Assembly: GCA_017555565.1 (NCBI GenBank)
Contig: JAFZGF010000052.1
Span: forward strand, 1 to 47,569
Length of the DNA stretch: 47,569 nt
DNA from: Oscillospiraceae bacterium
Lineage (GTDB): Bacteria; Bacillota; Clostridia; Oscillospirales; Ruminococcaceae
Reading direction: 5' to 3'
Positions 22,165-29,570 of the stretch are shown in pieces (position 1 is the first letter of the stretch; the number at the start of each line of letters is the position of its first letter). Below the pieces are notes generated by a model. It ran no database searches, was not told where the DNA came from, and saw only the letters and a list, made by a program, of their open reading frames with translations. Both the position numbers and the translations under genes were made by a program.

Positions 22165-22490
22165 TGTTTCGATACACGGATGATCCTGTAGCCGATGCAG
22201 AAGCGTACTACAACGAACTGGCAAGGCTGGAAGAACAGGTGCCAAGGTGCTGTGAGCATCCCGGCCCAGTAATGGAAAATTTCTATTACGAACTGAACGA
22301 TGACAGGCCAGTTTGCGCGGAGTGCCTTGATAAGAACCACAAGCTGGAAATCGAAGAAGGCCAAACGCTGGTGTGCGATTACTGCGAACATGCCATAGAA
22401 GATGATTGCGCTTACAGGAACGACGATGACGAAGTGTTCTGCAAGGCGTGTGTGGACAAGCATTTCAGGAAGGAAGTGGTGGTGGAATGA
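22164..22490 (+). CDS. zinc-ribbon-like protein
   Basis: This 108-aa acidic protein has repeated Cys pairs: RCCEHPG, CAECLDKNH, CDYCEHAIEDDC and CKACVDKHF. They can form two zinc knuckles. Start and stop overlap with neighbours (TGATG, ATGA). It lies directly before the C5 methyltransferase gene. It may bind nucleic acid or a protein partner. Confidence 0.65.
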   Translation: MFRYTDDPVADAEAYYNELARLEEQVPRCCEHPGPVMENFYYELNDDRPVCAECLDKNHKLEIEEGQTLVCDYCEHAIEDDCAYRNDDDEVFCKACVDKHFRKEVVVE

Positions 22491-23356
22491 AGGTTTTAAG
22501 CCTGTTCGATGGTATCAGCTGCGGACGGCTTGCGCTGGAACGGTCCGGCATTCAAGTTGACGAGTATGTGGCTTATGAGATTGACGAAAGTGCAATCAAG
22601 ATCAGCAAAAAGAACTGGCCTGACATACAGCACAAAGGCGATGTGACGAAGGCCGATTTCACCGAATATCAGCATTTCGACCTTCTGATTGGTGGAAGCC
22701 CGTGCCAAAGCCTTTCGATCATTCAGGCACATAAGCGCCAGAATCTGAAAGGCAAAAGTAAGCTGTTCTTTGAGTTTGTCAGGGCTATGGAGGAAATGAA
22801 GCCAAAATATTTCTTGTTTGAAAACGTGGCAAGTATGAACGAAGAAAGCAAGCAAACCATTTCGGAACTGCTGGGCTGTCAGCCCATCCTTATCAACGCA
22901 AATTGTTTCCTACCACAAGACAGGCCACGCCTGTTTTGGACAAACATACCTGTGGAAGTGGACAAACTTCAAGAGTGCAGTGCCAAGTTGCGCGACATCA
23001 TGCAGAAGGATGTTCCAGAAAAATACTTCTACAATTACACGCTTGAAGGCGTGGACATGGCCAAAAAAGTATGTGCACACGTTGTGTGTAAAAACTTAGA
23101 AATGCACAGGCGCGTATACAATCCAGAACACAAAGTTGGTTGCCTTACTGCCGTTTGTGGTGGAGGTCAGCATCGGAAAATCCTTGATGGTGGAAGAGCA
23201 CGAAAAATGACAGTGCTGGAATATGAGCGTTGTCAAGGCCTTACGGATGGATACACTGCCGGAGTAAGCGATAGCCAAAGCTACAAGGCAATTGGAAACG
23301 GCTGGCCTGTACCTGTAATTGCTCATGTTTTCACAGGTTTGAAGGACAAGCAATAG
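22487..23356 (+). CDS. DNA (cytosine-5) methyltransferase
   Basis: This 289-aa protein starts with the SAM-binding motif MKVLSLFDGISCGRLALERS. Catalytic motif IV is GGSPCQSLS with Cys73, motif VI FENVASM, motif VIII QDRPRLFW and motif X AIGNGWPVPV, all in the usual order. Length and motif spacing suggest a complete enzyme with a short target-recognition region. It transfers a methyl group to C5 of cytosine. No restriction endonuclease is adjacent, so it is an orphan methylase that probably protects phage DNA from host restriction. Confidence 0.92.
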   Translation: MKVLSLFDGISCGRLALERSGIQVDEYVAYEIDESAIKISKKNWPDIQHKGDVTKADFTEYQHFDLLIGGSPCQSLSIIQAHKRQNLKGKSKLFFEFVRAMEEMKPKYFLFENVASMNEESKQTISELLGCQPILINANCFLPQDRPRLFWTNIPVEVDKLQECSAKLRDIMQKDVPEKYFYNYTLEGVDMAKKVCAHVVCKNLEMHRRVYNPEHKVGCLTAVCGGGQHRKILDGGRARKMTVLEYERCQGLTDGYTAGVSDSQSYKAIGNGWPVPVIAHVFTGLKDKQ

Positions 23357-23360
23357 CCCC

Positions 23361-23406
23361 GGAATGATAGTCCGTTTTCTGACCACTATGTCAAGAAAGT
23401 AGTGGT
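23361..23406 (+). promoter_or_regulatory. leader element copy 3, before the beta-class methyltransferase
   Basis: Box GGAATGATAG (23361-23370) is followed by a hairpin ACCACTA (23382-23388) / TAGTGGT (23400-23406). A tiny ORF from ATG 23364 to TAG 23402 reads MIVRFLTTMSRK and ends 7 nt before the next start. The left arm is preceded by TTTTCTG, as in copy 4. Confidence 0.6.
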
Positions 23407-23409
23407 TGA

Positions 23410-24192
23410 ATGGTCTTACAAAATGGCGATTGTTTGGATTTGCTTAAATCATTAGATGCCGAAAGCGTTGATTTGACTGTTACAAGCCCACCATATGACA
23501 ACCTTCGTACATATAACGGAAGCATTAATCAGTGGTGTTATGAGAAGTTCCAAGCCATTGCATATGAACTGTTCCGTGTGACTAAGAAAGGCGGTGTGGT
23601 TGTTTGGATTGTTGCTGATGCAACAGTGAACGGAAGCGAAACAACTTCCAGTTTCAAACAGGCTTTGTGGTTTGTGAAACTGGGGTTCAGCCTGTTTGAC
23701 ACAATGATTTGGAAAAAGCCACATTGCGGAGCAATAGGCGGCATGAACAGATATGAAAATGTTTTTGAGTATATGTTCATATTTTCCAAAGGGAAGCCCA
23801 AAACAACAAACATCATCAAGGACAAGCCCAACAAGTGTTGCGGAAACATTCAGCATGGATCTGCAAGGCAAGCGGATGGAACAACCATAAGAACGACTGG
23901 CTACGGGAAAAGGAGAATTGCTGAATATGGCAGACGGCATAACGTTTGGGAAATAGCACCTGAAAAAAGCAATGCAAAACGATGCCATCCAGCACAATTC
24001 CCTGAAGCCTTGGCACACGATCACATCATATCGTGGTCAAAACCTAACGATACCGTTCTTGATCCATTCATGGGCAGCGGAACAACTGGAATCGCTTGTT
24101 TGCACACGTGTAGGGAATTCATCGGTTTTGAAATTGATGAAACATACTTCAGGATAGCCACCAAAAGACTGGAAAACGAAACTATTGGATAA
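23410..24192 (+). CDS. DNA N6-adenine or N4-cytosine methyltransferase (beta class)
   Basis: This 260-aa protein has motif IV TSPPYDN near residues 25-31 and motif I DPFMGSGTTGIAC near 217-229. The order IV before I defines the beta class. IWKKPHCGAIGG and FEYMFIFSKGKPK are further family features. TSPPY is common to N4 and N6 enzymes, so the base modified is not decided. It is the second orphan methylase in a row and is separated from the first only by the leader element. Confidence 0.9.
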   Translation: MVLQNGDCLDLLKSLDAESVDLTVTSPPYDNLRTYNGSINQWCYEKFQAIAYELFRVTKKGGVVVWIVADATVNGSETTSSFKQALWFVKLGFSLFDTMIWKKPHCGAIGGMNRYENVFEYMFIFSKGKPKTTNIIKDKPNKCCGNIQHGSARQADGTTIRTTGYGKRRIAEYGRRHNVWEIAPEKSNAKRCHPAQFPEALAHDHIISWSKPNDTVLDPFMGSGTTGIACLHTCREFIGFEIDETYFRIATKRLENETIG

Positions 24193-24194
24193 CC

Positions 24195-24240
24195 GGGAAT
24201 GATAGACCGTTCTGACCTCAATAAAAGAAAGGGGTCAGAA
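24195..24240 (+). promoter_or_regulatory. leader element copy 4
   Basis: Box GGGAATGATAG (24195-24205) is followed by a hairpin TTCTGACC (24210-24217) / GGTCAGAA (24233-24240). A tiny ORF from ATG 24199 to TGA 24246 reads MIDRSDLNKRKGSET. Its stop overlaps the ATG of the next gene at 24243 (ATGA). This is the clearest case for translational coupling. Confidence 0.62.
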
Positions 24241-24242
24241 AC

Positions 24243-24443
24243 ATGAAGGAATGCAAGCACCAGACGGATACATACAAAGCGGCTTTGGAACAGCTGGAAC
24301 AGATTATTGAAGTCATTGATCCTGTCGAAACAGTGAATGTGAAGGATATCACAGGCCGGATCAAACTTGCAGACCGCAACACCGAACTTACCGAAGCAAC
24401 CATCATGTTGCTGAATAAGTACGGCATTGATTACAGGGAGTGA
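24243..24443 (+). CDS. small early protein downstream of a leader element
   Basis: This 66-aa helical protein (KECKHQTDTYKAALEQLEQI, DRNTELTEATIMLLNKYGID) has no known family. The start is fixed by the ATGA overlap with the leader ORF. AAGGGG, seven nt upstream of the ATG, is part of the hairpin's right side, so hairpin folding could hide the ribosome site. Confidence 0.65.
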   Translation: MKECKHQTDTYKAALEQLEQIIEVIDPVETVNVKDITGRIKLADRNTELTEATIMLLNKYGIDYRE

Positions 24444-24448
24444 AAACA

Positions 24449-24616
24449 ATGGTGGAAGCAACAGTTGCCCTTCGAAGCGGTGAAGTGGTGACCGTTTATG
24501 CAGACGATTTTTTGGAGCTTGACAAAAAGGTTGCATGGGAAGACGTGGTTCAGATCGTAGGCAAGACCATCAGGCTTCAGGACATGCGACAAGGAAAGGA
24601 GCGATTGCAAGCATGA
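24449..24616 (+). CDS. small early protein
   Basis: This 55-aa ORF starts 5 nt after the previous stop and overlaps the next ATG (ATGA). Its sequence MVEATVALRSGEVVTVYADD, then VAWEDVVQIVGKTIRLQDMR, is beta-rich, like a small SH3-type or DUF fold. The function is unknown. Confidence 0.6.
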   Translation: MVEATVALRSGEVVTVYADDFLELDKKVAWEDVVQIVGKTIRLQDMRQGKERLQA

Positions 24617-24819
24617 GCAATACAGTCATCCCCGTACCGTATCGGCTTGAAATGGTGATTGGCTTTCACCCGAAGGCCATCAACTGCGATGGATGCCCGT
24701 TCTGTCTGACGGACGCATTCAACCGCGACCGCAAGCGATGCGTGTTGACTGAAGAAGTGCTTCAATTCACAAAAGACATGGGCTTGCGTTGCCCACTGAC
24801 ACCAGTAGAAGAGGAGTGA
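24613..24819 (+). CDS. small Cys-rich protein
   Basis: This 68-aa protein contains NCDGCPFCLTD, a central Cys and a later Cys-Pro (RCPLTPVEEE). A possible zinc or Fe-S binding knuckle is formed by the CDGCPFC group. It follows by ATGA overlap and precedes the recombination genes. Confidence 0.6.
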   Translation: MSNTVIPVPYRLEMVIGFHPKAINCDGCPFCLTDAFNRDRKRCVLTEEVLQFTKDMGLRCPLTPVEEE

Positions 24820-24824
24820 ACATC

Positions 24825-25361
24825 ATGTGCATGTTCCGTGATTTGAGAGCGGATGAAATTGAATGCCGTGTGGCACAGGCAAAGCAGACTGGCGTTTCGA
24901 TCCTACTGTACAAGGATGCCAGGTGTGATCAGAACATTCTGGACGAAACCGTTGGTGCCATGAACTGGCAGCGGCAGCACACCAGAGATAATGCAAACTG
25001 CTTTGTGTCCATCTGGGACGATAAGAAACAGCAGTGGATCAGCAAAGAAGACACCGGCACCGAAAGCAACACCGAAAAGGAAAAAGGGCTTGCCAGTGAC
25101 AGCTTCAAACGAGCCTGCTTCAACTGGGGCATTGGGCGCGAACTGTACACAGCCCCGTTTATCTGGATCAAGGCGGCTGACTGCACTGCCCTTTCCGGCG
25201 AAGGTGCCAAGTGGAAGTGCTATGACAGCTTTGAAGTGGAAAAAATCGTGATCGAAAACAAACGGATTGTTGCCATTGCCATCAAGAACAGCAAGAGCGG
25301 GAAGCGTTGCTTTGTATGGCAGGACGAAAAGTGGATGAAAAACAAGGAGGATAATAAGTAA
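24825..25361 (+). CDS. Rad52-like single-strand annealing protein
   Basis: This 178-aa protein starts at the ATG at 24825, after GAGGAG. The conserved block MNWQRQHTRDNANCFVSIWD, then EDTGTESNTEKEKGLASDSF and KRACFNWGIGRELYTAPFIW, is typical of the Rad52/DdrA-type annealing family common in Bacillota phages. These proteins anneal complementary ssDNA and drive phage recombination. The SSB gene follows with overlap, the usual pairing. No exonuclease partner was recognised beside it. Confidence 0.78.
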   Translation: MCMFRDLRADEIECRVAQAKQTGVSILLYKDARCDQNILDETVGAMNWQRQHTRDNANCFVSIWDDKKQQWISKEDTGTESNTEKEKGLASDSFKRACFNWGIGRELYTAPFIWIKAADCTALSGEGAKWKCYDSFEVEKIVIENKRIVAIAIKNSKSGKRCFVWQDEKWMKNKEDNK

Positions 25362-25795
25362 TGATGAACGTGATTTGCCTTCAGGGACGCTTGGTGCGTG
25401 ACCCGGAACTGAAACAGACCAACAGCGGCATTGCCGTTGCCAACTTTACCATTGCCGTTCAGCGTAATGTAAAGAGCCAGAACGGCGAACGGGAATCCGA
25501 TTTCATTGATATTGTGTGCTGGCGGCATACGGCTGAGTTTGTGAGCAACTACATTCGTAAGGGCAATCTGGTTTGTCTGAATGGCACTTTGCAGACCCGC
25601 AGTTACGAAGACAAGAACGGCAACAAGCGCAAGGCTTTTGAAGTGGTTGCAGACAACGTACATATTGCTGGTGATCGCGCTGCCAAGAGCGAGGAAGAAC
25701 CCGAAACCGAACAGCAGCGGTTTACCGCACCTGCACAGCCTGCAGCACCGAAGGGATTTGTGGAAGTTGACCTTGACGATGATCTGCCCTTCTAA
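25361..25795 (+). CDS. ssb: single-stranded DNA-binding protein
   Basis: This 144-aa protein has an OB-fold: NVICLQGRLVRDPELKQTNS, VANFTIAVQR, FIDIVCWRHTAEFVSNYIRK and GNLVCLNGTLQTRSYEDKNG. A Gln/Pro/Ala linker and the acidic tip DDDLPF complete it. The tip is the protein-interaction tail of bacterial SSB. It coats ssDNA in replication and recombination. The ATGATG start overlaps the previous stop. Confidence 0.95.
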   Translation: MMNVICLQGRLVRDPELKQTNSGIAVANFTIAVQRNVKSQNGERESDFIDIVCWRHTAEFVSNYIRKGNLVCLNGTLQTRSYEDKNGNKRKAFEVVADNVHIAGDRAAKSEEEPETEQQRFTAPAQPAAPKGFVEVDLDDDLPF

Positions 25796-25807
25796 GGAGG
25801 TAAAACA

Positions 25808-26215
25808 ATGGCTGAATCATTGCTGAAATCGGTAAGCATTCAGGAATTACAGGAGATGCGCGACAACGGATTGTCAAACCGCGAAATTGCGGAACAACTG
25901 GACGTTGGCTACAGCACCATTTGCCGTTACCTTGGGCGCGGCAAAAGTTGGACAAGGGCACCATATGGATCGCTTAAAACCAAGGCTAAGGATGTAGAAA
26001 AGTCCGTAGTAAAACCGCCCGTTTTGAAATGCGTTTCGAAAATTATGGAATTTGAAGGTGCGCATATGAGGTACACGGTGCTTCCGGACGCAGGCAATGT
26101 GCGTATGGCCGCGAAATCCGGTGCTGGTGAAACCTACATCTTTAACAAAGAAACGCTTGAAACGTTCATCACAGAATTGATCGACCTGATTGGAATGATT
26201 TCGGAGGGAACATGA
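25808..26215 (+). CDS. HTH protein of the early operon
   Basis: This 135-aa protein follows AAGGAGG. Residues about 10-45 (IQELQEMRDNGLSNREIAEQ, LDVGYSTICRYLGRG) are a helix-turn-helix of the HTH_23/38 kind. The C-terminal half has strands MRYTVLPDAGNVRM and a helical end. It is probably a DNA-binding accessory of replication or regulation. No specific family is recognised. Confidence 0.65.
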   Translation: MAESLLKSVSIQELQEMRDNGLSNREIAEQLDVGYSTICRYLGRGKSWTRAPYGSLKTKAKDVEKSVVKPPVLKCVSKIMEFEGAHMRYTVLPDAGNVRMAAKSGAGETYIFNKETLETFITELIDLIGMISEGT

Positions 26216-26598
26216 GCAACAGAGCATCCCGGCGGTCAGACAAGAAGAAACTGTCACGCTATCAGCGCATGACACCCGAACAGAAGGAAAAGGCGATGGC
26301 CAAGAACGGTATCACCCAAAAGGATTTAGATGATGCCTACAACCGGGGATACAACGATGCCGTGGACATCACAACCAGCTTTTGCCTGAAAGATGCTTAT
26401 GCGGGGTTTCTGTTGGCCGCACATGAGGAATTCGGATTTGGACACGCACGGTGCAAACGCCTGTTGCATGCTGCGGACAGGAAGGTTGTATACTCGCTTT
26501 CCTCTGAAGAAGCCATCAACGAAGTGTTCAAAAAGCTGGGTTTGAGCATTAACTTCTACGATCCATCCAGAATTACAGACATCTTGGAAGGTGATTGA
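26212..26598 (+). CDS. hypothetical early protein
   Basis: This 128-aa protein starts by ATGA overlap. The N-terminus is very basic (MSNRASRRSDKKKLSRYQRM). The rest is helical with DDAYNRGYNDAVDITTSFCL and AAHEEFGFGHARCKRLLHAA. Similar basic-start proteins are common beside SSB in gut phages. The function is unknown. Confidence 0.6.
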   Translation: MSNRASRRSDKKKLSRYQRMTPEQKEKAMAKNGITQKDLDDAYNRGYNDAVDITTSFCLKDAYAGFLLAAHEEFGFGHARCKRLLHAADRKVVYSLSSEEAINEVFKKLGLSINFYDPSRITDILEGD

Positions 26599-26600
26599 CA

Positions 26601-26837
26601 ATGGCAAAGACCGTTACCATTTCTCAAGCGGAATACGAATACATGAAAACGGTGATTGCCCATGACGGCATGACCCTTGCACGGTATGAAGTAGAGCTTG
26701 CACAGGCCAAGGAAGATATCAAGCGGTTGCTTGTTTTGGGTGGAAATTCGGCCTGTGAATTCTGCAAAGTGAAGCCGCCCATGTGCAACTGTTGTGAAAA
26801 CGAAGCCGAATGGCGCGGATATCAGAAAGGAGATTGA
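26601..26837 (+). CDS. small Cys-rich protein
   Basis: This 78-aa protein starts at ATG 26601. It has a helical N-terminal half (ISQAEYEYMKTVIAHDGMTL) and a C-terminal Cys cluster CEFCKVKPPMCNCCENEAEW that could bind zinc. It is one of several Cys-rich small proteins in this operon. Confidence 0.6.
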   Translation: MAKTVTISQAEYEYMKTVIAHDGMTLARYEVELAQAKEDIKRLLVLGGNSACEFCKVKPPMCNCCENEAEWRGYQKGD

Positions 26838-26840
26838 TAA

Positions 26841-26981
26841 ATGGGATTTACAGAACTGCTGACCGCTTTGCTTTTCGGCATGCTGGTGCTTGTGATCATT
26901 GCATTACCGATTGGCGTTCTGTGCGCTTTTATGGCTTGGATCAACACTTACACCTACCGCAAAAGGGGTGGGAAATGGTGA
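26841..26981 (+). CDS. small single-pass membrane protein
   Basis: This 46-aa protein has one long hydrophobic helix (about residues 6-33, LLTALLFGMLVLVIIALPIG) and a basic tail YRKRGGKW. AAAGGAG precedes the ATG. It overlaps the next gene by 7 nt. The role is unknown. Confidence 0.6.
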   Translation: MGFTELLTALLFGMLVLVIIALPIGVLCAFMAWINTYTYRKRGGKW

Positions 26982-27352
26982 TTAACAGCAAACAGAAAGG
27001 TGCTCGCTTTGAAAGGGCATTGGCATCATTCTTCCGTTCACAGGGTTATGAAGCCAGACGAACTGCCCAGTATTGCGGGAACACGGGGGACGCATCTGAT
27101 GTGGTTGGTCTTCCCGGCATCCATGTGGAAGCAAAGCACTGTGAGCAGATGAGACTATATGAATGGATGGCACAGGCCAAGCGGGATGCTGAAGCGGGGG
27201 GCGGCAACGCCCTCCCGGCAGTGTTCCACAGGAAGAACCATGCTGAAATTCTGGTAACGATGACCATTGATGACTGGTTCAACCTTTACCGTGAATGGGA
27301 AGCTGGACATGATTTGAAATCAAGAGAGGAAAAGCAAAATGCAGATCAATGA
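26975..27352 (+). CDS. PDDEXK-type nuclease, Holliday-junction resolvase-like
   Basis: This 125-aa protein starts at the ATG at 26975. KQKGARFERALASFFRSQGY, then QYCGNTGDASDVVGLPGIHV and EAKHCEQMRLYEWM, give the PDDEXK pattern: E in helix 1, then D-(V-V-G-L)-x-E-A-K. Archaeal Hjc-type and VRR-type nucleases share this arrangement. The enzyme probably resolves branched DNA before packaging. No RusA or RuvC is present elsewhere, which fits. Confidence 0.75.
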   Translation: MVINSKQKGARFERALASFFRSQGYEARRTAQYCGNTGDASDVVGLPGIHVEAKHCEQMRLYEWMAQAKRDAEAGGGNALPAVFHRKNHAEILVTMTIDDWFNLYREWEAGHDLKSREEKQNADQ

Positions 27353-27674
27353 ATATCAGCAGTTGGCAATGCGGACAAGCAACAAGCTGCTTACACCCAC
27401 TGGACACCTTGAGAATGGCATTTTGGGCATTGCCGGGGAAGGTGGAGAAGTTGCCGATTTGGTGAAGAAACACCTGTTTCAGGGGCATCCGCTAGATTAT
27501 CAGCACATTGCCAAGGAGCTTGGTGATATCTGCTGGTACGTTGCAGAAACGGCAACGGCAATCGGCTATGACTTGGAACACATCATGCGGATGAACATTG
27601 ACAAGCTCAAAGCCAGGTATCCTGAAGGTTTTGAAACGGAAAGGAGCCTGAACAGACAGAAAGGAGATATTTGA
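27339..27674 (+). CDS. MazG-like nucleotide pyrophosphohydrolase
   Basis: This 111-aa protein has the all-alpha NTP-PPase pattern: GEGGEVADLVKK with Glu34 and Glu37, then HIAKELGDICWYVAE with Glu60 and Asp63. These acidic residues bind Mg2+. It would hydrolyse (d)NTPs or a related nucleotide and may adjust pools or alarmones during infection. It overlaps the resolvase gene by 14 nt. Confidence 0.82.
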   Translation: MQINEYQQLAMRTSNKLLTPTGHLENGILGIAGEGGEVADLVKKHLFQGHPLDYQHIAKELGDICWYVAETATAIGYDLEHIMRMNIDKLKARYPEGFETERSLNRQKGDI

Positions 27675-27889
27675 TGGCGAACGACAAACTAACGCACAAA
27701 CAGCAGATTCTGAAACATCTGCAAAAGCACGGAAGCATAACACCTTTGGAAGCTTTGCAACTGTACGGTTGTTTCCGTTTGGGTGCAAGAGTGTGTGACC
27801 TTCGAAAAGAGAAGCATCCCATTCTGACACGTCACGCAGACGGTAAACGATATGCAGTATATGTATGGGCAGGTAATGCTGATGGCTGA
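27674..27889 (+). CDS. winged-helix early protein
   Basis: This 71-aa protein (LTHKQQILKHLQKHGSITPL, EALQLYGCFRLGARVCDLRK, then GKRYAVYVW) is the phage helix-turn-helix domain often encoded near replication genes. It starts at the ATG overlapping the MazG stop. It is probably a small DNA-binding regulator. Confidence 0.75.
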   Translation: MANDKLTHKQQILKHLQKHGSITPLEALQLYGCFRLGARVCDLRKEKHPILTRHADGKRYAVYVWAGNADG

Positions 27890-28700
27890 TGTGAAGTGGA
27901 TCAAGATTACAACGGATATTTTCGATGATGAGAAAATCCTGTTGATTGAAAGTCTTCCTGATGCCTACTCCATTATTGTTGTGTGGTTCAAGCTCCTTTG
28001 TCTGGCTGGCAAGCAGAACAACAGTGGCGTTTTCATGATGAACGATAAGATTGCATACACAGACAAGATGCTTGCAACCATCTTCCGAATGAAGGAAACC
28101 ACAGTACAGCTTGCCCTAAAGACATTTGAAGAATTCGGAATGGTCGAAATTGTAGATGGCGTGATTACCATTCCAAACTGGGGAAAACATCAGAACCTTG
28201 ACCAGCTTGAATCCAAGAAGGAATACATGCGCAACTATATGCAGGAATACAGGGAGAAACAACGCCTTTTATCTTCTGGTAAATCTAACTGTAAAACTAA
28301 CAGTAAAGCTAATGTTAGCCAAGCAGATAAAGAAGGAGAAGAAGAAAAAGAAGGAGATAAGAAAGAGAAGATAGATTATCAGCTGATCGCTGATATGTAC
28401 AACTCCATCTGCAAATCCTTCCCTTCCCTTCGTTCTTTGTCTGATGCACGAAAGAAAGCCATAGCTGCCAGATTGAAAACATACACGGTTGATGATATCA
28501 GGGCTGTGTTTGAAAATGCTGAAGCTTCTTCCTTCCTGAAAGGCGGTAACAACCGCAACTGGACTGCAACCTTTGACTGGCTGATGAATGGTACCAACAT
28601 GGCAAAGGTACTGGACGGTAACTATTGCGACAAACGAAAAGCCGCAGCCAACCAGATCAACCCAAACGATTACGACAACGGCGATCAGGTGCCGTGGTAA
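27882..28700 (+). CDS. replisome organiser / DnaD-like replication protein
   Basis: This 273-aa protein starts MADVKWIKITTDIFDDEKIL, followed by LIESLPDAYSIIVVWFKLLC. This is the N-terminal winged-helix of phage replisome organisers. GVITIPNWGKHQNLDQLESK and a low-complexity EGEEEKEGDKKEK linker follow. The C-terminal domain (ARLKTYTVDDIRAVFENAEA, NRNWTATFDWLMNGTNMAKV) is DnaD-like. It should bind the origin and recruit the DnaC-like loader encoded next. The origin may lie within the linker-coding region, as in many relatives, but no clear iterons are visible. Confidence 0.82.
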   Translation: MADVKWIKITTDIFDDEKILLIESLPDAYSIIVVWFKLLCLAGKQNNSGVFMMNDKIAYTDKMLATIFRMKETTVQLALKTFEEFGMVEIVDGVITIPNWGKHQNLDQLESKKEYMRNYMQEYREKQRLLSSGKSNCKTNSKANVSQADKEGEEEKEGDKKEKIDYQLIADMYNSICKSFPSLRSLSDARKKAIAARLKTYTVDDIRAVFENAEASSFLKGGNNRNWTATFDWLMNGTNMAKVLDGNYCDKRKAAANQINPNDYDNGDQVPW

Positions 28701-28712
28701 GGAGATGATGAC

Positions 28713-29567
28713 ATGGAAGCTGGATTGTTCGCCAAAATACTGGAACCAGCATTAAGGCGCGACAACAGCGCAGAAGACGATCTTTTTAACGAGGAAGGGT
28801 TCTGCGTGTGTGCACATTGCAATGAGCCTAAAGAAGCGTGGTTTGAGGTTAAGGGCTTGATCCCAAAGTGCGTAAGACCGCGAATGTGCAAGTGCGAGCG
28901 GGACAAGCGCGAAGCGGAGGAAGCCGAACGGAAACGGAAGGAAAGACAGCTTCGAATTGAGCGCTACCGCCACACCTGCCTGGCAGATGAGCAGTACAAG
29001 GAATGCACCTTTACAGCTGATGATGGTGCAGACCCAGAAGCAAGCGGACGTTGCAGGAAGTATGTTGAGAAGTGGGATAAGATGGCAGAAAACAATATCG
29101 GCTTGCTGCTTTGGGGTGATGTTGGCGGCGGCAAGACGTTTCTTGCCGGGTGCATTGCCAACGCGCTGATTGACATGGACATTCCTGCCACCATGACCAC
29201 CATTCCCAAGCTGGTGGCAGCGATGACCAAAGACTTTGGAGCGGAACGTGGGAATGTGCTGCACATGGTGGCAAACGCTCCTCTGCTGGTGCTGGATGAC
29301 GTAGGCACGGAGCGCAACACCGAATACAGCAACGAACAGGTTTATGAGATCATAAACACCCGTTACAAGGCAAAGAAGCCGCTGATCATTACAACGAACC
29401 TGACGATGAAGGCAATGAAAGAAACCGATGATGTGACGAAAAAACGCATTTATGACCGTCTGGTTGAAATGTGTACGCCTTGCAAGGTGACATCAACCGG
29501 CAGGCGGCAGCAGGCGGCACGAAGCAAAATGGAATTGATGATGCAACTGTTTGAATCGGAGGAATAG
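28713..29567 (+). CDS. DnaC-like helicase loader ATPase
   Basis: This 284-aa protein has an N-terminal Cys cluster (CVCAHCNEPK, PKCVRPRMCKCERDKR) and a charged coiled coil. The AAA+ domain carries Walker A GDVGGGKT (135-142), Walker B LLVLDDVGTE and sensor-1 PLIITTNLT. It should load the host replicative helicase onto DNA opened by the DnaD-like protein. No phage helicase or polymerase is present, so host enzymes replicate the genome. Confidence 0.9.
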   Translation: MEAGLFAKILEPALRRDNSAEDDLFNEEGFCVCAHCNEPKEAWFEVKGLIPKCVRPRMCKCERDKREAEEAERKRKERQLRIERYRHTCLADEQYKECTFTADDGADPEASGRCRKYVEKWDKMAENNIGLLLWGDVGGGKTFLAGCIANALIDMDIPATMTTIPKLVAAMTKDFGAERGNVLHMVANAPLLVLDDVGTERNTEYSNEQVYEIINTRYKAKKPLIITTNLTMKAMKETDDVTKKRIYDRLVEMCTPCKVTSTGRRQQAARSKMELMMQLFESEE

Positions 29568-29570
29568 CCA

